Of a stretch of DNA of 64,000 nt, positions 28,201 to 40,200 are shown in pieces. The notes beneath the pieces were generated by a model, which was not told where the DNA came from, ran no database searches, and saw nothing but the letters and a program-made list of their open reading frames with translations. Every line of letters starts with the position of its first letter. Positions within the stretch are counted from its first letter, which is position 1. The stretch is from Sipunculus nudus. Taxonomy: Eukaryota > Annelida > Sipuncula > Golfingiida > Sipunculidae. The DNA lies in NCBI GenBank assembly GCA_026874595.1, contig CM049309.1, forward strand, positions 4,192,076 to 4,256,075, written 5' to 3'. Position numbers and translations under genes: made by a program.

Positions 28201-31200
28201 CATTGTATAACACTAGAATAAAATTATCAATATATATAAGATATCAACATTTTGATGACAAGAGTCTCTTTAAAATTTATTTAAAAGACCACTCCTGGCA
28301 GCATATTAGGTCAAGTGATTACAGAATATCAAATTTTCTTGACTACAACAGCAATATTCCTAATATTTTTACTGAGCTAAGCCTTGAAATATCATGATAC
28401 ACCCTGAAAATCTTGGCTGAAATCTTTTCCTTCTGAAATGTTTCTCAGATCTGCTGACTCAGCACTTCTTGGTATCAATCACTGAATCACTGAATAATGG
28501 TTTCAATCCTAACGCATGTACAAATATCATAATATCACACAGTCCTGGTGCATTCATGAAGAAAGTGCGACTGTACCAAGCCAAAGCTTGTCCAATTCAT
28601 ATAAATTGGGTCATTCAATGAGATAACTTTAGAACAAAGTGACCATGAATATCACATAGCAGCATAAATTTTTTACCTCTCATAAAAAAACAGTCTATCA
28701 AGATGTTGTAGTTGCATGCCCTCTAAAGACAAGAGCCATACTGCAATGAATGATAAGGATGCAATCTTTTTTGACATCATATCCTTTTTTAACAATAAGT
28801 ATGCTGTCACCAACTGACCAGATGAGTTTGTGTGCTTTTTTACACACCTACATTGTGGAGAAAATGATTCCATTATTTCATAATTCCATAATTTCTGACC
28901 AAGTTTAAGTTTTTCTCCCACGATTTATGTGATTGGCCCATAGCCATGACGTCGGAGACACATGAAACAACCCCATTTACTAAAGGGATGGGATTTACGC
29001 TGTGACTTGAATATTCACATACTATTTTGTGTTAATTCTTTATTTATTGCCAAAAGTAATAATTACCAGCTCTTTACAATGATGGATAGCCACTGCAGTG
29101 TAGTTTCAGTATTGCATGGGGTCAAACTCAATGTAGGCCCTATCAGTTCAATATAAATGCCTAATGAGACATGCATTCTCTAAACTTAATAAAATCAAAA
29201 TATATCTAGCTACATCGTGAGTTAAAGAATGAAAAAATATCAATTACAAAAATGAGAAAAGTTCCACACATTAAGCATAAGACTCACACTATTACCCCTA
29301 TTTGCCTCTTTCATTCAAACAGATATCAATCTTACATGTTCTGACTTTTTTTATCTTTGTCCTAACTTTCCAGTCTAGTAAGGCTATTTTAAAGGTATTA
29401 TTTACTTGTGAACAACAGACACCTGACTTGTAAATCATTTCCCTTGATGTAGGCTAGAAATGGCATACATTACATGTGAGTAATTATGTTTCAACACAAA
29501 TAAAGCACCAGATGACAACATTTCACCACAAATCACAGTCCCCTCATGAGTTTGATTTTCATGCTTTCACATTCTGCCAACTTGACATGTCTGCATGTGA
29601 CAATAAATCATAAAATTCTTTTGAACTGACTGGTCCTTTTTTGTATGTCTCCATATCAGATATCACCTCATCTGCACATTTACACATGATGTTACATGTA
29701 ATTTGACACAGGTAGAAATCTTCAAAACATGTGAGTGAAGAAACTTCATGCATTTAAATATTGGGGCTTTCTGACTAACAAAATTCCATTCACAGTTTAT
29801 CATTGCTCTATCCGGACTCAAACAGGATTGCATATTTGCTGTGTGGAAGGGGCGACAGGGATTTTTTTAAAAACATATAATGATTAAATAAACTAAAGGT
29901 TTATGATCTGAAGCATATCAACTGTAAAAAGAAATAACTCACCCAGATCCATCCCCCTCATAATCAGCTTAGAAAGTGTCCTGTGCTCAGCAACCACTGC
30001 TGAAAACTTCTTTATAAGGGTACCTCCTGCAAACAACAAGATATCACTGTATTTTAAAAGATCATTCTTGACTTGTAGTGAGAAATAAACATACCTATCA
30101 AAGGTGTCTTATTTTATTTAACTCCGCTAGAAAACCATGCATCTGATATATTTGTCGTGACTTTGCAACCTGTATGCTAAAAACAGAACCTGGTGTAAGA
30201 CAGGATTATCAGCATTTACCATGTAAATTTTGCCATTTTGAACGGCTATTTCATCATTTTTCAACTGGGTTAGTATGTGCTTGGGAAAACAACAACAAGC
30301 TGTGTAGGACAAAACAGGCATATTAGACCATGCATTATTCAGCCAGTTTACATCTTTCATACAGTTAAGACAGGTAGATATGATGTTCCCATGGATTTTT
30401 CATGGATTTTTGAACACACAATATTTAGCTGGTTTACAACTTTCATACAATTAGGACAGGTAGATATGATGTCCCCATGGATCTTTCATGTTAATGAGTA
30501 CAGGACACTAAATTATATTTGTGCCCTCAATGAAGCCTCTTTAATAAGACATGTAGTGTAGATAGGTCTGTCCATTAAGTGTAGAGGAAGACAATTATAT
30601 GATAATGACATAATTAATGCAGTTCATACCTGAAAACTGGTTGGGGGGGGGGGGGGCATTACTTGTAATGTAAGTATAGTGACTGTTAAATTTGTTTGTA
30701 AATTTAATCTGAACAGTAAATGGTAAACAAAACGGCCTTATGCTGCCACATGGACTCTCTTTACAGTAGGCTCTTTGGTATTTTGATTTAAATTTGTTGA
30801 TATCAGCTGGACTGCAGTTGAATTTAATAATAATATTTGGTCTTCCTTACCTTCCTTGAAGCAAGTCACACCAGATATGTTAATCTTCCTTAGTAGTGGC
30901 AGTTTTGATATCAGCTCACACAGCGAGTCTGCTGACACATCAGCACCCTCTACATCCAACTCACGGAGCTCAGAACAACCTATTGATATAAGCAGCAATA
31001 GTGATTTGTGTCTGAGCTTACCTCTCTTGAAAAATATTTGTAAATATTTGTGATAGATATATTATATAATGTGGTTGCCTTTATGTTTGCAATGGTTTCA
31101 AATTCATGATATTCATGAAAGGAAATTATGGCGACATGTAACCTTCATGACCTTAATAAATATAATTCCCCATCAGCTTAAGCAGTTATTAATACTCTGC

Positions 31201-34200
31201 TGTCATTGGTATCACATGTATATTAATACATTATCCATGCATATGAAGCATCAAAAGTTGAGAGACAAAGATGGTTAACTTATAATATATAATGACATAT
31301 CTTTGATGTCACCAGTAAATTAAAGAATGGTATTACAAATGGTAATTACATAAAATCTGTCAATAGCAAATGTTCCATCCTTGTCCAGCTCAAGAACAAT
31401 ATTTGTTTTAAAATACTCTATATATATTTCTAGATAGTGAGATCACGAAAAAGGAACTATCATGAAATATTAAAAATTAAAAAATTGTGAAAATTTAAAC
31501 TCACAAATATAAAGGCAACCACAGTATACAGGGCTGTTAGACAAACATGTCAGGATCAAGAATGCAGCATTACTTTGGGGTACAATTTTTTTTAAAAATA
31601 TTTCTTTGGTGGAGGTTAACTGCCTCCATTTATAATGCTAACTAAACTACATATATATACATCTGCAGAATTCCATTCCAGTTTCAGATTATATGACAGG
31701 GCACCCACTTCCTCTTATTTTATACCCTGGCATTAACCAGGCCCAGTGACTAATGCACCTGCAGGTTCTAGGTGTGTTATCGTCCCAATTGCTGGGTCAT
31801 ACCATCAATGAACCCCCGAAAGGTGCACTCGTCTGTGAGTAAAACATGGCTGCTGGGCACAGCCTTCCCATTAAGCCTGCAGAGCACTCACCCTATGTGA
31901 GCAATCTCCTGGCTTTGAGTCCTGTGCTCTACCCCTGAGCCACAGAAGCCAATTTGGGGTACAAATTATCATATATTTTTTTATTTATTATACAAGAATT
32001 CTACAGTGTTGTTTTTGTGCATACAGCTTGTTTAAAAGTGCTGTACTTTAGAGTAGACACATTTTTGATTAATATGAGGATAACAAAGTTACTTTATACA
32101 AGTTTTGTGACTCAACAGAGAATTAAATACATGCATGATACTCATACTCAGGGTCTTATAAAAATATGATCCCTCTAAAAATACAAAACCAGTTTTAGCT
32201 TTGTTGCTAAGGTAATGAATTTTTAACTAAACTCCTACCCAAGAACTGTTTTTATGAACAACTGTGATACAATAAGGGTCAACATGTTCAATTTAAACAA
32301 GAAATAATAAACTGAATGTTACATTTTTCCCCTGTTACATTACTGGCTATCATTATCGAGTGGATGATTTTGCAAAAACCAAGCTTGATCCAGAAATGGC
32401 TTCAGAGTACTGCTAAACCAGTTTTGGCCTCACTAGTATAAGGTAAATGGTTTCCTTGAATTAAAACTGCTGACTTATTTTCAAGTGGGGCTCATGAAAA
32501 CACCTTGTAACAAATCCAAGGAGAGCTGTTTGGTGCTGACACCTAGTGGGATATTTTGGTATTATTTGAAAATTATTTTGCAAAATAAAGAAACTGCTCA
32601 AAATATGATGGAGTCATTTCAATAAATTGGTTAATTATACACTTTTCCATTAGCAGGTATTCACCCTCTATTTATTGTCTAGTTACATATTTATAAGACC
32701 ACTAATTAGCTGATGGGTTATTAGGGGTGGAGTTTTAAGATTTAGTTTATTGCTATATATATGTAATAAAATTATCACATACAATAGTATTTGGTTTGAC
32801 TGGCTTGCTTAAACAAACACATTAAACAAGAAATAATAAATAAAATTGTGTATAGAAAAAAAGACGTATGACTAAGAATGTTTGACAAGATTATTGTGCT
32901 GCAAGTGATATATTTAATTCCCGAACGGCTGACACATAAGTGCTAGTTTGAGTTCTTTTGGAATTGCCTGATAGCGACCTATAGCAAACCCCCGATTTCA
33001 TTTTTAAACAAATAATGCGCCAGATGACTATAGTCTTCTATAATGTTGTTTGCTTTCTTCAACAATCGTGTTTGAAATAAGGAATCAACTGTGGGTAAAG
33101 GAACCCAAATGATCCTCTCAGCTGTTCAAACTACCCTCGAAAGACGGTTCCTTTCCTCAACTGTGATACTGCCTCCCCATACAGTGACTGACAACATCAG
33201 GACTCCCTGAATTACCGCCCGATAAAACTTTAATAAACTTTGAGGCCAAAATCTTTTAGGTTCCTTAGAAAGAATAAACTTTGTTGTGCCTTCTTTACGC
33301 AGTAATTATCATTTTCAGCTCACTTCAAATCAGAAGAAATAAAAATTCCTAAAAATTTAAAACAGTCAACGATTTCAACCTCAGAGCCTTTAAATACTAA
33401 GGGTAATATTTCAGTTTTCTTTGGTCTAAAATAAATTATCATCTCATTGGTTTTCTTTACATTTAACTCCAGATTATTTTCAGAGCACCATGAAGTTAAA
33501 GTTTTAATTTCATTGCGGTAAACACTTTCGTTATTTCCCCTTATGAGCCCAGAAACTGTTGTGTCATCTACCAATTTTTTACAAACAGACAATCATCAGA
33601 AGTAGAGACACAGTCATAGGTGAATTGAGAGTACAATTTTGGTGAAAGCACACAACCTTGGGGTGCTCCAGTGTTTAAGACAAATTCTTCGGAAATAATG
33701 TTACCAATCTTAACCACTTGAGGCCCATTTGTTAAAAAGTCTTAGATCCAGTTACACATGTTAATATTAAGACCCAGTTTTGATAGTTTTCCGATTATTT
33801 TATGGGGAAGGATAGTGTTAAAAGATGAGCTGAAATCAATGAATAAAACCTTTATACCATCAGGACCAGCCGCCTTGCGTATGTTTAAGCAGGCAAGAAT
33901 TCTCTTGGTATCTAAAGTTTCTATAACAAATGGAGGTGGACCGTCACATGATGTTTTCTCAGAAAGGGTTTCAGGCCAATCAAAGCGAGCATAAAATTTG
34001 TTTAATTCATCAGGAAGATTTGGATTGTCTGAGATAGGGTTAGTGCTAAGTTTACTTTTGTACGGTAGAGATCACAAATGACAGGCATTTAATTAATATT
34101 TTGCAATATTAATTAATACAAATAATACTTATTCACTAAAGAAAAAAAATTGACCTTTGAACATAAGAGTGCCAATTCAATGTAACATTTTTTCTTTGTG

Positions 34201-37200
34201 ATCTAAGCACTGATCCCTACAAATAATCAATTAACTTTTCTCTAATGAGCACAACCTAGTGGAAGGAACTGGTTGCAAAATCATATTTGATGATTGAAAG
34301 ATAAAAATCAACTGATGATTTATAATTAATTGATTATATACTTTTTATATTACTATGAAATCTGTTGTATAGAATTATACCTAAAATGTTGACAGAATAA
34401 GTTCAGTCTAATTTGTACATCACGCTGAATGGTCAAGATAATAGCCGCTCTGCTGACATTTTTTTTTTTGGTGGAGGTAAACGCCTCCAGTTTTTATGCT
34501 CTCTTATCTAATTCCTAATCAAAGTATTTACATCTGCGGAGTTCCATTTCCATTTGGGACTACATGACAGGGCGGCAGCACACGCTTCATATCATATTAT
34601 TTTTGTATACTGGTGTCACCCAGGCCCAGTGTCTACCATACCTGCAGGTTCTGGGTGTGTAATCATCCCCAGTGATGGGTCATAACACCAAGTATCCCCC
34701 CAAAGACACACTTGTTTGTTAGTGATATATGGTTGTGGGGCACAGCCTTCCCATTAAGCCTGCAGAGTGCTCACCATGGGTGAGGGCTGACCATGAAAAT
34801 CTTACCGCCTCAGCTGAGATTTGAACTTGCCACATCCTGGCTTAGAGCCCTGTACTCTACCCAAAAGCCACAGAATCCGTTTCACGTTGTTGACACTTAT
34901 TCATTGGTTAAGTTTAAGTTTTAGTGCTGTTAGCTGTTTTGTGCCCGTCTTTCTTATATCTATGACAAATTTAAAATATTTTACTAGGATAATATGACTT
35001 CTTTAGATTTACATACATATATTATTATCAGTTATGCAAAAATGCAACAGATGAAACTGATTATGACAGAAAATGACCAATCATCAATATAATCAAATAA
35101 TTGGCACACCATGAGCAAGATCTATGATTCATCCTGACCTTGAATATGGGTGAACACGGCTGATGCTGTGAATTTGTCCAGAGCCAGTGTCTCTGTTACT
35201 CGTCCTCTATCCAAGATGACCTTTAGCTTTGTGTTGGACTGGTCTTGGTTATCCCCAAACAGTACATGGTGATTGTACATAAAGCAGTCCACAGTGCCAA
35301 GATGACCAATTTCCGTCTCACCTGAATGATGTAAACAATACTGTGGTACAGTTACACTGTCTAGAGTAGTTAAACTTATAATATTTACATCAATATATAT
35401 AAACAGTAAATCCTTTTGTAGCAAAGTTTATTGGACTGACAAAACAGATTCTCGATGATATATTGGCAAAAATAGCAAAAGATTTTGTTTGGTGCGTACA
35501 GGGACATATACAAGTCACCTAACTGGTTTATTCGCCTCTTAAAGCTTCGGTCACAACCCACTGCGGTCACCGCACACCCTAGAGTACCGTACGGTTTTTG
35601 GGACCGCAGGAATACTTATGAGGTGGACGTGCGGAAACGGCACGGTGTCCTCCTCATTCTCACCGCCGTCGCACAGTAAAGTAAGCTTACCCTGCTGACG
35701 CTGCACGCTCACCTTGCGGAAGCCACAAACACCTCTAATGACAGCTGCAGGTATGCCATACGTTCGACGGGTAGCCCAGTAGGCGTTAAAAATCACACAG
35801 TTATCCTACGACCTCCGTACGTCTACTGTACGATGCCCGTACGGAGCCCGTAGGTGGCTGGCTGACGCAAAGCCGCCGCATCAACTTAAGTGCTTGCACT
35901 AATGTCAGTTACGGTCGTTGCAGAGTCCCTGCGGCCTTTGAAAAATGCACGGTTGCCGTGTGTCTACCGCACGGAATAGCCCAAAACACTCGCCGTACTG
36001 CAACCATATCCCGGTTGTGATTGAGGCTTTAATAATTCATGAAATAGCAAGCAAGGCAGCTTGATTGAGCAAGGTCTCTTCCTGACTGAGCAAGAGTCTT
36101 GATCACTGCCACCACCAGGAGGGTATATGTCCAACCCATTGGTGTGTATGTGTGTTTGTTCACAACACAACTCACACAATCATGACAGAATCTCATGAAA
36201 TTTTCAGGGCATTTTGGGAATAGCCCAATGTAGAATTAAAATTAGAGTTTGGTGTGGATCTAACTAATTATCCAGATTCAGGATCATCATCAAATGTTCA
36301 GTCACTTATGCCTTACTACATGGTGGAGGCTTGCATTCCTTAGAATGCAGATATCTGTTTAGATGTTTAGTGCTGATATTTTGGACGCTGGTTGTTGACA
36401 GTAAACTGAACTTACTTGTATTTATTTGTACTTCTTCTCCAGTTTCCCTGCCTCTCAGTGTGTAGCAGGTCAGCTTTAACCTCTCCAACCTATGGAAAAC
36501 AAATCAACCATGTCATTAGCAGTATCTATGTGTAAAAGGGCAAATAAACTGAATTCATAATGTCAAATGTTATGGCTGAAAAGATCATAATTTTAAATCA
36601 GGACTCTAAGGACCTAGTTTCCTGAAATGTCTATTCAAAATTTCTAAAATCAACATTAATTCATATTATTTTTTAAAACCGGAAAAATATATTTACAATA
36701 TTCAAAATATTACTGTAATAAATATAACACTGTATTTTAAATACCATTTCAACCTCTATTTAACCACATTTAAGGAATAACTAAAATTTAAAAGTATGTT
36801 AAATCAAGTATTAAGGCCATTTACTCCTACTACTGGACCTAATCTGTCATAGAATTTGAAATCAATTGGAGTTGTTTGGGGAGATACCTGGTGGCAGCCT
36901 GAAAGATTTGTGAAACAAACTGATCTGGGTCAAAATCAGACGGGAAGGTAAAGTCTATCAGCTCCAAGCTGGTCAGCTGACCAGTGCTGATTTTCTTAAG
37001 CAGCTCAGCACAGAACGTCTGGTAGTCCACCAGCTGACTGTCGTCACCTGACTCAACACAGAATAAATAACCAGGTAAGATAAAGATAAACATTACAAGA
37101 TAAAGGTTAAATAGAGGAGATAAAGACATTACTTATTCACAATGACCAAAGTGTATACATATAGAGAGGCTAAATACAGACAAGTTGCTCACCGGCAATG

Positions 37201-40200
37201 ATGCTTAGCAGATTCTGACACGCTAATATAAATATATATAGCCCAAAGTGAAATATTTTGGAATATCTATGCACATGTAAAGTTTAAAAGATTCTGTCAC
37301 AAACTTTCAAGTTTTCACACCAAAAAGATTTTTCTATGATCAGTGGTAGTCTGACTGTGCTAAAACCATAAAATCAAAACCTTAGTACCTGGGGATACAT
37401 AATATACACAGTCTTCAGAATTTTGCAATGAATACTAGTATTTACCTGGTTCTCCACAAATGCTGATCAGCAGCGACCTCAGGGACATCTGGTGGGGCAG
37501 CAGGTGTACTAAAGCCATGACCCAGTCTATGTCAGCGTGGAGATCCAGTGTTGTAAGCTGCCAGTGAGGGGCCTGACCCTGCATCAGTTGAGACATACAG
37601 GAACAAGCAGTCATTGTATCCCTAGCAATCAGCTCAGGTAGCTTATCTATATCACTATACTTGATATATGTGGGCAGTAAGGCTTCATCGTACAAATCAC
37701 ACTCACCATCAGAGCCCGCATCAGAACAATAATCGCTCAAGTTCATAATACCACATTCTGCATGTACCTGCTCATCTATATCAGAACAGCAGTTCAAGAC
37801 TCCATTTGTATGGAGTTTTCTACGACGCAAATTATCATCTCGATGTTGCAGCTGGTGTAAATGTCTGGTAAAAGTATCATGACACTGAGCGCACTGATTA
37901 CCAAGAACCCATAGTAAAAACAGAATGATGCTACTCCACATGAACACACGGCTGTGAGTCTGGTATATGCAAACATGATGCAGGTCAACTGAGGTCACTG
38001 AGTACATCCACGTTAGCGCTAGCAAAGTCTCCAGTCCTACTGGGACACAGAGCCTCTTGATGTGAGGGGGCAGCAGATCCAAAGTCTCGGGGTGTTTTAA
38101 AAACAACTTCATAGGAAACGATAAGAGACTGAGCTCCTGTACCTGGTGACGCAGTGACCGATCTTCAACTGACAGGGTGGCTCCATCTGTGGTTTTACTC
38201 TTTAACTGATCCAATGACAATTCAAAATATCTACACACACCTGTAAATGTAAATGACAGAACATGCATAAGATGAAGAGACAATGTAAAATATACTCAAG
38301 TGCTCATTCCAAATGTGTATTATGTCTAGACCATTTAATGTAGAAAGCCTGTCTTTAGAAGATTAAGAAACGTAGAATTTCTACACTTCCACACAGCCGA
38401 ATGCAAGAATTTATAAGATGAAGGTAAAACGTTTGCAAAAAGTGGGAAAATACTCCTTTAAGTCCATGCCAGTGTACTTATAAAATTCTCCTTTAAGTCC
38501 ATACGAGTGTACTTATTGGATGTAGATTTAGATGAATGTTGTTTGAAAGGGCACTTTTTGTTTATAGCTTCCGTGAAAGAAGTATTTTAGTGTACCTACC
38601 AGATTAAACTTGTATGCTGTTACTGAATGCTGTTAATATATTTACTGTGTGAAGTTAATGGATGTAGCTTCTTTATTTAGTACTTGTATAAAGTTTTCAT
38701 GCGAGTTACTGGTTGCAGTATTTGTAAAATATGAGTTTCTGTGTGAAATTAATAGGCCAATTTTTTATTATGTACTTACTTGATGTATTTTAGAAATAGG
38801 CATATTTATAGGGAAATATCTCATTATGCACTTACTGCAGAGGTTTCTATGTGTACTTACTGTGTCCTCATTATGTACTTACTTGATGAAGTTTATGTGT
38901 ACTTACTGTTTTTTTTATTATGTACTTATTGGATGTAGTTTCTACATGTACTTACTGTGTGGGTTGTCATTATGCACTTAAGGGATGCAGTTTCTATGCG
39001 TAATTACTCTGTGGGTTGTCATTATGTATTTAGTGGATGTAATGTCTGTGTACTAACTGTGTCCTCATTATGTACTAAGTGGATGCTGTTTCTGTGTACT
39101 TACTGTGTCCTCTTTATGTACTTTACTAGATATAGTTTCTATGTGTATAAACTGAGTTTTCATTATGTATTTCACTGGATATAATTTCTATGGGTCCTTT
39201 CTGTGTTTTCATTGTGTACTTAGTGGATGTAGTTTCTGTGTACATAGTGTGTCCCCATCATAAACTTAGTGGATGTAGTTCTACATGTACCTTCTGTGTA
39301 TGTTGCCTTTATGCACTTAAGGGATGCAGTTTCCATGTGTACTTACTGTGTTTTCATTATGTACTTAGTTGATGTAGTTTCAAAGTGTACTGTGTCCTCA
39401 TTATGTACTTACTTGATGTAGTTTCTATATGTACTTACTGTGTTCTTATTATGTACTTAAGGGATGTAGTTTCTACATGTCCTTACTGTGTATGTTGCCT
39501 TAATGCACTTAAGGGATGCAGTTTCCATGTGTACTTACTGTGTTTTCATTATGTACTTAGTTGATGTAGTTTCAATGTGTACTGTATCCTCATTATGTAC
39601 TTACTTGATGTAGTTTCTATTATGTACTTACTGTGTTCTTATTATGTACTTAAGGGATGTAGTTTCTACATGTCCTTACTGTGTATGTTGCCTTAATGCA
39701 CTTAAGGGATGCAGTTTCTGTGTGTACTTACTGTGTTTTCATTATGTACTTAGTTGATGTAGTTTCAAAGTGTACTTACTTGATGTAGTTTCTATATGTA
39801 CTTACTGTGTTCTTATTATGTACTTAAGGGATGTAGTTTCTACATGTCCTTACTGTGAATGTTGCCTTAATGCACTTAAGGGATGCAGTTTCTGTGTGTA
39901 CTTACTGTGTTTTCATTATGTACTTAGTTGATGTAGTTTCAAAGTGTACTGTGTTCTCATTATGTACTTACTTGATGTAGTTTCTGTGTACTTACTGTGT
40001 CCCCATTATGAACTTAGTGGATGTAGTTTCTACATGTACTTACTGTTTATGTTGCCTTTATGCACTTCAGGGATACAGTTTCTATGTGTACTTACTTTGT
40101 TTTCATTATGTACTTAGTTGATGTAGTTTCTTTGTCAAAAATCTTGCTACTCAGCCACTCATGGTACTTCAAAGTGAACATTGTCCTCATTATGTACTTA

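Larger units (their letters stand above)
8642..29942. other. 21 kb intron rich in mobile elements
   Basis: Largest intron of the LRRC41-like gene. It carries a SINE (11.5-11.85 kb), Helentron-like elements (12.3-12.95, 19.67-22.26, 23.49-24.46, 26.15-27.0 kb), a decayed tandem block at 10.1-10.75 kb, a 31-bp array, a (TA)n tract at 19.2 kb and an 83-bp duplication at 15.3 kb. The segment 15.55-16.1 kb is compositionally complex and could hide a regulatory element, but no exon with splice sites was seen. The rest (9-10, 14.8-15.3, 17-19, 22.5-23.4 and 27-29.9 kb) shows nothing I can name. Confidence 0.6.
30980..35138. other. Intron with two SINEs and a LINE fragment
   Basis: 4.2 kb intron of the LRRC41-like gene. 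Named contents are the SINEs at 31598-31957 and 34460-34890 and the LINE remnant at 32915-34060. The remaining sequence (31.0-31.6, 32.0-32.9, 34.07-34.45 and 34.9-35.1 kb) is AT-rich and shows no further structure. Confidence 0.7.
35322..36415. other. Intron with a CpG-rich MITE and a repeat copy
   Basis: Almost all of this intron is accounted for by the TTAA-flanked MITE (35543-36028) and the 36.08-36.36 kb repeat copy. Confidence 0.7.

Noticed and set aside
31920-31955. tRNA gene suggested by a strong A box
   Set aside because: No B box at the right distance and no cloverleaf; it is the head of a SINE.
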